Of a DNA stretch of 64,000 nucleotides, positions 13,001 through 25,000 are shown piece after piece. A model generated the notes under the pieces. It had not been told where the DNA came from. It did no database searches and saw only the letters and a program-made list of their open reading frames with translations. The position numbers were made by a program, and so were the translations under genes. This stretch comes from Otis tarda (lineage: Eukaryota > Chordata > Aves > Otidiformes > Otididae): the NCBI GenBank assembly GCA_026413225.1, contig CM048557.1, positions 60,688,987 through 60,752,986 of the forward strand, read 5' to 3'. The stretch's first letter is position 1. Each line of letters starts with the position of its first letter.

Positions 13001-16000
13001 CTTCTGGGATGACACATGCCTCACTGGTCTTGGGAGAGTTTTGTGTTCATTGATGTGTGGCTTTGCAGTAGCTCTATTCATTTCAGCGTATCCCAAATAT
13101 GTGGGCTGTATTAGACAAAACTGCTAGCTTGCCTCTGGCCATCAGTCTCACATTCATGTCTTGCTGTCAGCGAGTTGCTTTGAAATTTGGGTTTCACAGC
13201 TTTTTGATCTGTCTCTTACTTTTTCCAAACCTGCTTTCTGGCACTGACATATGCTTGATGTTCTGCACTATCTCGACCAGTCCTGAAGCCAGCCCAGTAT
13301 TTTTGATGCTGTGACTCCCCTGTCCTGTTCTCCTCAACTCCAGCTCATTCACTATGTGGAGGGAGTCTGGAAATCATGAGTCCGCACAAAGAGGGCATGT
13401 GAGGCTGGCACTACTGGAGAAGGTCACAGTGTGGGAACAGTGACTGTCATGCGGCAATGGCTTAGAAGGTCTCTCCTTGTCACCCTTAGATGTGATGTCT
13501 ACTGTGTAGACAGTACCAATGGAGAAGGAGGGCTGCTAGGGTAGGAAGGGATGGTACCGCTCAGGATGGACATCCCTCAGTTTCTGAGATATTTCGGTGT
13601 TTAGGTCAGAATCGATAATATGCATATAGAGTTGACTTTCATAAGGGTTAAAGATATCAAGGTCTAGAGTTTTGGCTCAGGGCTCCAGCAAATTATTGAT
13701 ATTTGAGTGTGCTGTATGGATCTGTGGTTCTCTAGTGGTCTTATCCCATGCTTCTAAAACTCTAAGGGGTTTAGCCCCAGAGTCCTTCACGTAGTCATTA
13801 TCCTCCACACAGGGGATTCCCGTCCCCCTTCCTGTCATTTTTTTCAGAAATCTGCCCTTGGCCAGTTTGTCTCCCTTAAAATTTTTTGTGTGCATAAAAC
13901 TGTGGTATGATTTTTTGTTTTTATGCTTCAGCATCCATCCATTGTGTTTGCCCTTACATATCTGGAGCAAATGAATTCTAGCTTGCAAATGTTTGCTTTT
14001 GTAGCCTTTCTTTTCCCTGGCTTCCAGTGTAGACTGACAGACAGAGAAACTAAAAAAAAAAAAAAAAAAAAAAGAAAAGAAAAAAAAATGCCTTGATTTG
14101 CTATGAATCTCTCTCCTAGCCTTGCTGGTGAAGGTTAAAATTACACTCGTTGTACTGGGTGGGTGGGCTTCTGACCTTATGCTATTGATTTCTAGGGCTT
14201 TTCCAAGTTATGTGCTTATTTATTTAGTTTAAAAATTCTTTATCTTTGGCATATTCAGGATGTATTTGCCATCTTCTTTTCCCAAACACTTTTGTTTTTA
14301 ATAGGGTTTCCTTCAGCAATTCTGCTGACCTCCTGGTTCCTGCAAAACATGAATTTGGAAAGTTCAGCAGCGGACTGTTAAACCTCAGTGTACAAAACCC
14401 ACTAGATCAGAGTCAGTTAGTTAATGAGATACTTTAGTGGTTTGCATGATTTAGAGTGTCTTCAGGCTCTGAGAAAAATCTTAATAGTGTGCAAGTATTG
14501 TGATGTTTGTGTTTCTTTTATTTGCAGAAATTGAACTCAAATACAAATCTAGCCTCTTTTCCTATCAACATATTCATTAAAATGGAGCCTCTATCCAATA
14601 TTGAATGTCTATATGAATGTCTGTGTACAAATCCTTGTATCCTTGATAATGATAAACTTTGACTTGCAATTCTTTTTCTTACTCTACATCTTTCTGTGAT
14701 ATTGAAGAAGAAATATATAAAAGGGAGGGGGAAAAAAAAGGAGTTACTAAAAATCCCCAGTTCTAGCAGGAAGGGTCACCCCTGTCGCAGGATAGATGTG
14801 CCATCTTAGCTCTCCTTAAGGAGTCTAAAAGTGGTCAGGGCAAAGATGCCCTGGGAGTGAGATGACTTTTCTGGAATCACCATATTCGTATTGCCTTCCC
14901 TTTTTAATGTTCTTTCTGTCTCTTTTCCCCTGCCCCTGCCATGCCATTCCTTTTAGTTCTCTCCCCCCTGCCCTCCCCGCCCACAGAGGCTCTGATCCTG
15001 AGTGGGCCTGAAATGAATGTTATTGCACTTAATTCTAGTCATTAATTTTAATAAGCAAATAAAAGCATTAGAGTACAGTGCAGGTATTGTGTCTTTGCTC
15101 CCTAGTTACGGGCCAAAGTCACTTTAAGATTTACAGGTTGCTGTGTTTTCTTGAATCCTCCCCTCACTGCAAGCCCTTGTATCTGGATGATTTCCTGCAC
15201 TGCACGTTGCTCTCTCTACAGGTGAGCTTGCCTTTTGCATGAGAAGTAGATAAAGAGACCCAGGAGAAGATGCAGTTAAGTTGATCCTTAAGGCAGGAAC
15301 CCTGCTGACTCTATAGTATGCTGCTTTTTCTGCAGTACTTATCCCAGAAGAGTACTGGGAAGAACTATCAGAGCTGAAAATTTAAATCTGTCACTTAAGA
15401 TTGGCCCTGAAACACAGGAGGGCAAGAAGTGTAAGAAGAATAAATATTATAATACCAAACCTTCTTTTTATGTACTTAGCTTTTGCTGTTGCAAAGGGAT
15501 CTGAGTAATCTTTGGGCTCATTGGTACTTTTCATGAGCTTTTCTGCTTCATTTCTGAGTGAAGTGAGAGTCTGGCTCAGCACTGTAAATGAGTGTGACAC
15601 CTTCTAACCTAACAATTTTTGCTAGGCATCACTTACAGATAGATTTAGTGAGCAGAGAAACTAAATTTGAAATCAGTGCTTTTCTACTCTGCAAATCAGC
15701 TTTTATACACAAAACAGTAAAAGAGGAACTCCATCAAGCTGCTTTTCTCTTCCCCCTCCCCAAGCTTACTTCTGCTGTAAAAATGAAGATGACTCTTCAG
15801 GCCCGTTAAGTTTGGGATCTGATCCATTATGGGAAGCTAGTTTAGTATCTTTCTACTTCAGAGAGGTGGTCTCAAAAAGCTAATTTGACACACAGGGTTT
15901 TTCGGGTGCTGAAGCCACCTTTGTGTTAGGGGGAGCAACACTGATGGAGGTAACTTGCTGTTTAGGTCAGGAGCAAACCAATTTTCCTCTTATCCAAGCT

Positions 16001-19000
16001 CTGGCTGCTATAATCTAATAATAGGTGGAAGAGAGAACAGAAAGGACTGTTTAGATAAGTGCTTTGAAAACAGCCTATATTTTAAAATTCATTTTAATCA
16101 AGTGACTCTGAAGTGGGCATTTGTGCTTATATATATATTTAGATGTTTGTTTCTTTTTTTTTTTTTTTTCCAAGGGAGGTTATTTTCCTGAGCACCTTGG
16201 TAGAATGTCAAGGTTGAGCTAGGAGGCTAATACACAAAGCTGGCTTCATGGAGCTTTTATGGGGAAATAGCCTTGAGTGTGTCACCTCTGATACACTTTG
16301 CTTTTGAAGCAGCTGTTTCATTTATTCTAAGGTTTGCTTATTTTCTGGGACTGTATTTTCATATGTATATAACTATGAAAGGCGAAAGAAAATAAAGTGT
16401 TGAAGCTGGGGGGACTGCTTGAGTCAATAGGTGTAAGAATTTGCTACTGCCTTGGGTGGAGCCTCCTGCCGTGTTTACTGGAGGGGTTGGTTGTTTCTTA
16501 ACCTCTTTGTTTGGAAAAAAAACGTTGGGGAGAAGCTTTTATAGCTGCTTTATGGAAAACATTTTCTGTGAGGATGCTTGAGTAATTGTGCAGGGATGTC
16601 TGTGTGCGGCTTACCCCCCATAGAAAGGAGGAGCTGGAAAAATGAAACAGTTGAGGACCTAAATGAAATCTGCAAATTATCCACCCTCTCTAGTTGATAA
16701 AGGCAGGGACAGTTCAGCATGGTGCTTACTGCTGCACCCACCTGATCCACCATGATATGGATCATCCTGACTTGGGCACTACATTTCGCTATACCCACAG
16801 AGTGCAGGTGTGGATGCCATCACCTTTTCATCTTGTCTGGTATGAAGGGCAGTCCTAGAGGGTGGCCCAGCCTGCTCCGGTATCTGTTCATTGCCTGCAT
16901 TTCCCATGTTTTGCTTTGCTGAAGTAATTTTTCAGCTTTGGTTCTTCCTTTGCCATTATTTCTCTGGATACAGGAGTGACAGGGAAGTGCTGACTACAAA
17001 GCATTTTTTTTTTTTTTTAAAGACACAACGAATGTGTAAGTGTAATAAGTGCACACCATTTTAATGGTATAATGTTCTTGGAACATAGTAAGTAGGAGTC
17101 AAATTGTTCTGGCAGATATAAGGTTAAATTTAGCTACAAAAAGTTACTGAAAAGGAGAATCATTCTTTATCAGAGATGCATGCTTTCTGACCAAGCTTCC
17201 CCATGCAACATCCAGCTCAGGGCTAGTGGTGGACCTGAGTCAACCATAGAATCACTGAATCATTTAGGTTGGAATGGAGCTTTAAGACCATCAAATCCAA
17301 CCATTAACCTAACACTGCCAACTCCACCGCTAAACCATGTCCCTAAGCTCTAAATCTAAATACCTCCAGGGATGGTGACTCCATCACTTCCCTGGGCAAC
17401 CTGTTCTGATGCTTGACAACCCTTTAATTGAATAAATTTTTCCTGATATCCAATCTAAACCTCCCCTGGTGCAACTTCGTTAGTTACCTGGGAGAACAGA
17501 CCAACACCCACCTCACTAACACCTCTTTTCAGGTAGCTGTAGAGAGCAATGAGGTCTCACCTCAGCCTCCTCTTCTTCAGGCTAAACAATCCCAGTTCCC
17601 TCAGCTGCTCCTCATGAGACTTGTGCTCCAGACCCCTCACCAGCTTCACTGCCCTTCTCTGGATGTGCTCCAGCAACTCAATGTCCTTTTTGTACTGAGG
17701 GGCCCAAAACTGCACACAGTATTGGAGGCGCAGCCTCACTGGTGCCGTGTGCCAAGTGCGGACTCGTTAGCAAGCACCTGCATGCACTGTGTTTGGAGGG
17801 TTCACCCATTAGATTAGCAGCAGAGGGGTTGCTATCCGTCACTCCCTTTCCAAATCAGGTGCAAGTGCTGTAAAAGGAGTGGGTGTTTTTGGGGGTCAGT
17901 AGTTACATTGGACAAGATGAAGCTCCTGATGGGTGCTCTGAAGAGTATGAGGGTAAATTGTTCCAGCTGTGCTGGCTGTGGTGTATTACAGCCATGGAGG
18001 CTCTTCACCCAGTGAAACTAGATAGTTAACACTGGTGCTGTGAAAGTTATCTGGTAGTTGGATAAGGAGATAATACTGTTGTTCAGGTTGTTATGGAAAC
18101 ATTTCATGCTGGCTGTGGAAAGTCGTTGTGGCCGAGTGTTGCTTTTCTCTTCAGTTTGATCTGCTGGGCAGCGCAGAGTTGAAGTTGTGACTGTAATAGT
18201 AATTTACTTCAGTGCAAGGTGTATAAAACACACTGGTTCTGACCTGGGAGCATTTCATAAGGATAAATGGTCGTAAGTGGGTGTAAGGCAGTATTTCACA
18301 GTTTTTCAAAGTATGAGTATGATTTCCAGGAAGTTTAAAAGAAGCAGGTGTGCAGCCTTTGCTGAACTTCCGTGAGACCCAGTCACTTGGCTCCCATAAA
18401 CTGCTTTGGAAATCACAGCCAGCATGTCTGAGCTCTCTAAAAATGCTGTCTTAAAGTGCCATGTGTAGCAAATCAGCATTTGCAATGCTGCAATAGAAAT
18501 GTACTCTGTGAGTGGTTTCTTTTCCAACTTTTCAACCTTTCAATGATTTTTTTTTTTTTTCTTCCCTTCTTTCCCATTAAATCTACAACTAACCACCAAA
18601 GAGCTTAGCAATGACAGCATAAAGGCATCTGCCTGGGAAAGCTATAAGAGAAGCACCTTTTTATTAGAAGAATGTGAACAAGGAATTGAAGTTTTCTAAA
18701 TTTAGTTCAGTTTGAATGCACTAGCTGTCAGACCCTTGCATTATTCAGAGTGATTTTCAGAGTGGGTTAGTTTGTGCTTTCGTTGAGTGCTTGAAAGGTA
18801 GGAGACCAGAGTTTCCTTTTCTTTAGGCATAGTGTAACATCTACAGTGGATTATACCTGCAGATCAGACATTTATAAATTGAAATTGTAAAACTGGAACA
18901 CAGTCAACTGAAGTGCACCTTTAAAAGATAGTTCAGTGAAGACCCCAGGGTGGAAACCAGGCTGGAAAATCTGGCTCTGTTTTTGTCCCACAGTTGTTCA

Positions 19001-22000
19001 GACACACCTAAATATTACAAATGAACATGTCAGGGAAGAGGAGTGGGTTTGGGAGGAATGCTTTGCATGTGTTTATCTTTAGCTGGGAACTCAAGTTGAC
19101 ACTTTCTTCTGAATTCTTGCAGGTGAAAGTGATGGTAAGGATTTGTCCCTCTCAAGGAGCACATGAAACATCCGAATCTATGTCCTTCCTAAAGGTAGAC
19201 CCGCGAAAAAAGCAAATCACGTTTTATGATCCAGCGACAAGTGGGCCTTCCAATGCAGGTCACAGAAGAGGCGTTGTTGCTGTCCCAAAGATGTTTGCCT
19301 TTGATGCAGTTTTCCCCCAGGATACTTCACAGGTACTGGAGTCACTCGCATGAACCTCCAGAGTCTTCTCATGGCCACGGCATTTGATTGCCTGAAGAGT
19401 TCTTTTCTGTTTCTGGGGAATTTTATTTGAATGAGTTGCCTTAATGCCTGGAAAAAACATGGTAATTAATAGACAAGTGGGTAAATTCTTACATTTTCAG
19501 TTTAGTTGAGATGTAAAATTAAGGAATAGTAGCCAGGGAGATGGATTTGTCAACTAAATTACCTTCCTGAATTTTCTCTTGTTATAGAAAGACATGCAGC
19601 TGATTTGAAATTCACTTTTCCATCTGGTTAGGTTTTAACCCATTTGATGTCACTGAATAAAGTCCTTCCCCACTGCTTTCAGTGGGAAATGAACATTAAA
19701 CTTAATGTTAAACTAAATGCTGCTCTTAGGAGAAGAGAGATAGCTAACCCTGTGGGATTGCTGTACTGAAACAGTTAGGGGACTTTTATGTTTTCCTCAC
19801 CTTTTCCAGTTTGTTTATACTATGTTTTTGACTATTTTTTTTTTTTATCTTGATGGTTGTACTGGTGATGGAGCATGGCTTTCTTTCGGCCTGCAAAAGA
19901 ATGTATTTCTACAGTAGCAGCCCCAGACCTGAAGTCTGAAACACAGACAGAATGGCTGGTAATTGAGAAGACTGTACACTGCAGCATATTCAGTGAGAGT
20001 GTACTCACGGACACCTGAAATTTCCTTCTGGGAAAAATCTTTGGTTCAGAGAAAGAAATTCTAGAACAGCTTTATGAAGAAGAACAAATTCAGCAGCATA
20101 TGAAGCATATTCCAAGTTTGAACTGATGAAAAAAATTAGGGTGAAAAATACACCACAAAACATCCAAATGTTATGTTAATGTTGAGAAAACATGACAAGA
20201 TCTAGTTCAGAATCCCACCCTCAGACCTTCTTCCAGGATTTTGTTTAATTTTTTGGGTTCCACACTAGAGATATGAAAATATTCATTAGGTCCAAGTTCT
20301 AGCCAAGCACTAAAGACGGAGAATAACCTCCCAAACGCATCAGTGGCTAAAGCAATGGTAGTGACATCAGCAGACTGTTTTTAAGATCCTGCATAACCTC
20401 AAACAATGTCTTTGTGCAGAAGTATGCAATAGTGACCTCAACCTTAAATTCAGAACTGGAAGTGGCTTTTTCTTACTTGTGTTGCCAGCCCTGCTGCAAG
20501 GTGGCTGGTCACAGCCTGCTTCTCTGCTGGTTTTGGCACCAGTCCCTCAGGTTGTTGACCCCTGGTTTGGGGGAGGCTCTTTCAGGTCCTTGCGGTGGGC
20601 TTGTTTGGCGGCCCGTTTGTGGTGTTTCTAGGTGGCGTTGGCCAGTGCAGCCACTTCTGTGCAGGCGCCGTTGCTTGAGGCAAGCTTGCTGCCGTGCACC
20701 TGCAAACAGAGCCTTATCGTTTCACTGTAGTTACATATTTACACCAACCCTCTCCCCTGACCCCAGTTGCCATACTTAATAGATCATCTTACTGTATATT
20801 TGAAATCTTCACTGACGTGGACAAACTGGTTTTAGTACACTCAAGTATTTTAGCAAGTTCTCTTTATTGATGATGATGTTTCCCCTGGAAGAGGAAAATG
20901 TGATACTATGAAATCTTGTTCAGGGATCTTAATGCATTTTCTCCAGTAAAAATGTCTTTTTAATTCCTGTGAGCACTCTCGAGTAGCTTAATTTCAGTGG
21001 AGTTGCTACTATTGCTGAATAGTCTTGGCTAAGCTATTATACCAGCAGGAAGCCTGGCTGGATAGCATTCCGTTTGCTACATTAGCCATAGAATCAATAT
21101 TCTGAGAGAATTGGTTTAATAGAATTGAGAACTATTTTAGGCTGTAGTAGCATATTTTATTATTTTTTAAGATAGCATAGTTACTAAAATAATAGGACTG
21201 ATGCCATAAAAAAGGAGAGAAGATTGTGTCTCAAAAATATTGAGTCATTAATTTCATTACAGAAGAATAGTAAAAACCATAGTAGTATATGCTCTTTTAC
21301 TTATTTGTCTCCAATCTTTCTTTCAGGCTGAGGTGTGCTCTGGAACAGTAGCAGAAGTAATCCAGTCTGTTGTGAATGGTGCAGATGGTTGCATATTTTG
21401 CTTTGGTCATGTCAAGCTTGGTGAGCTCCCAAATTCGTTACAGTTAATTACTATGTCAGTCTGGTAATTACATGCTGTCAGCTCCTGGAACAATAAACCT
21501 GGAGTATATTAATAGATTAGAATTTCTTTTTAATTAGCTTTGCAAACTTATCATGGGTTAATTCTATACTGGGATTGTAAGTTTTAATTTGAAAAGGTAA
21601 AACGTAACATCAGATTACCTTATTGAAGAGCAAATTTATATAGGTGCATTGTGATGAAAATCAAAAGATCAGAGATGTTTTCATTGTTAATTTGCTATGG
21701 GTCTGAGTTAAAAAAATTGCAAACCTAATTGAATAAATAATAATGGATTAATAATTAAATACTTTGCATTTTTGCATCTGATTCTATGATTCTATGATCT
21801 ATTCTTTCCCATTTTCTGTGCAGCACATGGCATTGCATGCAGTTTACAGCGGTGATATGAAGAGACACTGTCTTGTACAAAAAAGGTCGATTAAGTTCAT
21901 GTTTCTCTTTTCATTCTAGGAAAATCTTTTACCATGATTGGAAAAGATAACTCCACGCAAAGTCTTGGTATCATCCCCTGTGCAATTTCTTGGCTCTTCA

Positions 22001-25000
22001 AATTAATCAATGAACGCAAAGAAAAAACTGGGACTCGTTTCTCTATTAGAGTATCTGCTGTGGAGATCAGTGGCAAAGATGAAAACCTTAAGGATTTGTT
22101 AGCTGAAGTAGCCACTGGCAGCCTTCAGGATGGTCAGTCTCCCGGGGTTTATCTGAGGGAAGATCCAATATGTGGAACTCAGGTATAATGGATATCACAA
22201 CATAGATTTTTCTGAGCCTGACTTTCTTCTGTTTTTTATTTCCTTTTATCTGACAGCAATTATGACAACTTTTAAGACAGTAAAAAAAATTCATTGCTTT
22301 TAATTTATAAGCCCTTCTCCCGTGGTGTACATATTTGTTTCTTTTAGTGCCCTAGAGATTTAGCCAATTCCGTGAAAAATAATAAAAAAAATGCCCCTGT
22401 GCTAATGACTCATTTTTTTGTTTATATTCAAGCTTCAAAACCAAAGTGAGCTAAGGGCCCCAACAGCAGAGAAAGCTGCCTTTTTCCTTGATGCTGCAAT
22501 TGCTGCCAGAAGTACTAGCAAACCTGAATGCGAGGAAGAAGACAGGAGGAATTCACATATGCTCTTTACTCTTCACATATACCAGTATCGCATGGAGAAG
22601 AGTGGCAAAGGAGGAAGTATGAATCTTCTTTCCCTATTGTTTATTTTTCAATGACGTGGTTTTTTGGTTAGTTTAAACAATAATTTGCAATAAAATTAAA
22701 AAGAAAAAGTGAAGTAAATCCTCAAGCGGGTTGAGTAACCTTTAACTTTGGTAGCTGTGGCTAATATCTGGTTTCCTTACTATTAATATTTAATTTAATC
22801 ATTATCCCATGCTGTATTCATTATTTTCCCCATTTGAATACATTTTGAATAACAAGTTTGGCTTGAGTCCATGCAAGAGCGTGATGTACAACTGGTTTTC
22901 CCCTTTTTGTTTCAGTGTCTGGTGGACGCAGCCGTTTGCATCTCATTGATCTAGGGAGCTGTGAAAAAGTGCTGAGCAAGAGCCGAGATGGAGGAGGCTC
23001 TCTGTGTCTGTCTCTCTCTGCCCTGGGCAATGTAATTTTGGCCTTAATTAATGGTGCTAAGCATGTGCCATATAAGTAAGTGAATTATTGTCTGCATTAT
23101 TTAAAAACTTGTGGCTAGTGTTACCTTAGCGATGAATTGCATCAACAATTTACTCTTTACCTACGATAAAGTTAAAAGAAGTTCTGTCAGAGATGGTTCT
23201 TTCTTCTTTTAAAGTCATTTCTATATTACAGATACATTTATCTGTATATCTTTATTTATATACCTGTCTATGCATATATATACATGCATACAACTTTTTA
23301 AATGTCACATAGTAACATGAGATTCTTAATTATATGGCCAAAAAACTCTATGCATATTGGTATATACTTAAGTTGGGTGAAATGTTGGGGAGGGTCTGAT
23401 TGTTGAAAAAAGCAGGGAAAAATGGCCAAAATGATTTCTTTCCTTCTATCTCCTCTTTGTTTCCTGGGTTTGGAATTTGGACTGATTGCAGCCAGCTGGG
23501 CATTAGTGAACAATTTCATCAAAACTGCGTAGGATTTTCTTTCCGTTTTCCAAATTTAAAAATTGTATTGAAATTTCAGAAAATACTAGTTTATCAAATA
23601 TTGGTCAGCAAAGGTGGTTATTTCTGTATGCCTTTTTGAATGATACATCTTTTCAATTAAAAAAAAAGACGACCACCATGTTGACATTTGTTTAGCAGAG
23701 ATGAACATTTAGGTGTGTTCCTCTGTGGAGTGTACTTGACCATAATATTATGTCAAACACACCTGTGGGGAGCCCAGCTTAAAGACAACAGCCACATTGT
23801 AAACACTCCTACCAGAAGTTGGTCTTCAGTCCTTAAATTTAATTACTGCTTGTCTTCATGCATTGTAACTTTGTGCCATTGTTATCAATCATGTCATTTC
23901 ACATATTTATCTAGTGCTGCATCTCAAACAGGTGTTCGTTTTTTCTATATTAGGTAGAAAGATAATTTCCTCAGGCTAGCTGCTAGGTTTGTGGATGGAG
24001 TAGAGGATGGATGAGTTAGAATAGGGAAGGGCAGATCTTCAACTTTGTCACCTAGCATGGTTTAGTGAGCAGACATGATGGTAGTTCCCACATTTTGGGC
24101 CAGCTCAGGGGGCTCATAGGAAGCAGTCTCCAGGGAACCCTAGGGAGAGATGTCTTGGAGACTAGTGGAGGACAAAATGTCACCTGTCTTGTCAGCTTTG
24201 CTGTCCGTGGTGGAAGAGTCACATCACCAGGAAAGCCTTCAGAAACAAATTCTGCTTCCTATTTGCTATATCAAAGCACAGCACAGCAGGTGGAATGGAA
24301 ACTAGATTAGTTGGAGTGGCACTGATAATATATTTCTGATATATAACATTGTTACATTTGTTTAGAGATTTCTTACCATTTCTGTTGACCTGTTTTTTTT
24401 TTCTTGTTATCAGAATTGTTTGCATAGAGCTCACAGAGCTTAGCTATGCAGATCAGATAGTAAGTCTGCTTAGCTAAAAATACAGCACTCATGAGCTTTT
24501 TGGGTAATATGAGCTAAACTTGAGATAACTAAGCTACTTATCAATCAATTGTTTTACGATTGTCTAAATAACAAATAAAATGACTTATCATACTGCAAAT
24601 ACACAAGCAGATAAATAATTAAAATATTGGTATATGTACGTTTAGACACATTTTAAGCGTGGTCAAATAATAGGAGCATATTTCTTATCTACATGTCCCA
24701 TACATGCACCTATCCTTTGAGAGTGAAAGCACAGCTTGTGGTGTAAAAATATGCAAAAAGAGATTATGATTTCTTTAAACCATCCTAGTATTCTCATTTG
24801 TTACACAGGGACAACAAGTTGACAATGTTGTTGAGGGAATCACTAGGGAACATCAACTGCAGAACTACTATGATTGCGCATATTTCTGACTCTCCAGCCA
24901 ATTATGCAGAAACTCTCACCACCATTCAGCTTGCATCACGAATTCACCGAATGAGAAAGAAGAAATCCAAGGTTGGTTCACAAACAAGCTGCAATTAATT

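Larger units (their letters stand above)
4099..19122 (+). other. KIF26A: KIF26A 15-kb intron
   Basis: This is the largest intron in the window. It holds a minus-strand solo LTR at 6524-7520, an old CR1 piece at about 8640-9130, a minus-strand CR1 3' end at 17244-17745 and several poly-A/T tracts. The remainder shows no recognisable exon. Confidence 0.85.

Noticed and set aside
13677-14088. Possible retrocopy ending in the poly-A tract at 14052
   Set aside because: No polyadenylation signal precedes the tract, the only open frame nearby is on the opposite strand, and no known gene is recognisable.
21781-21796. Two ATTCTATG octamers as a CR1 3' tail
   Set aside because: No CR1 body precedes them on either strand; a 16-base match in AT-rich DNA is too weak.
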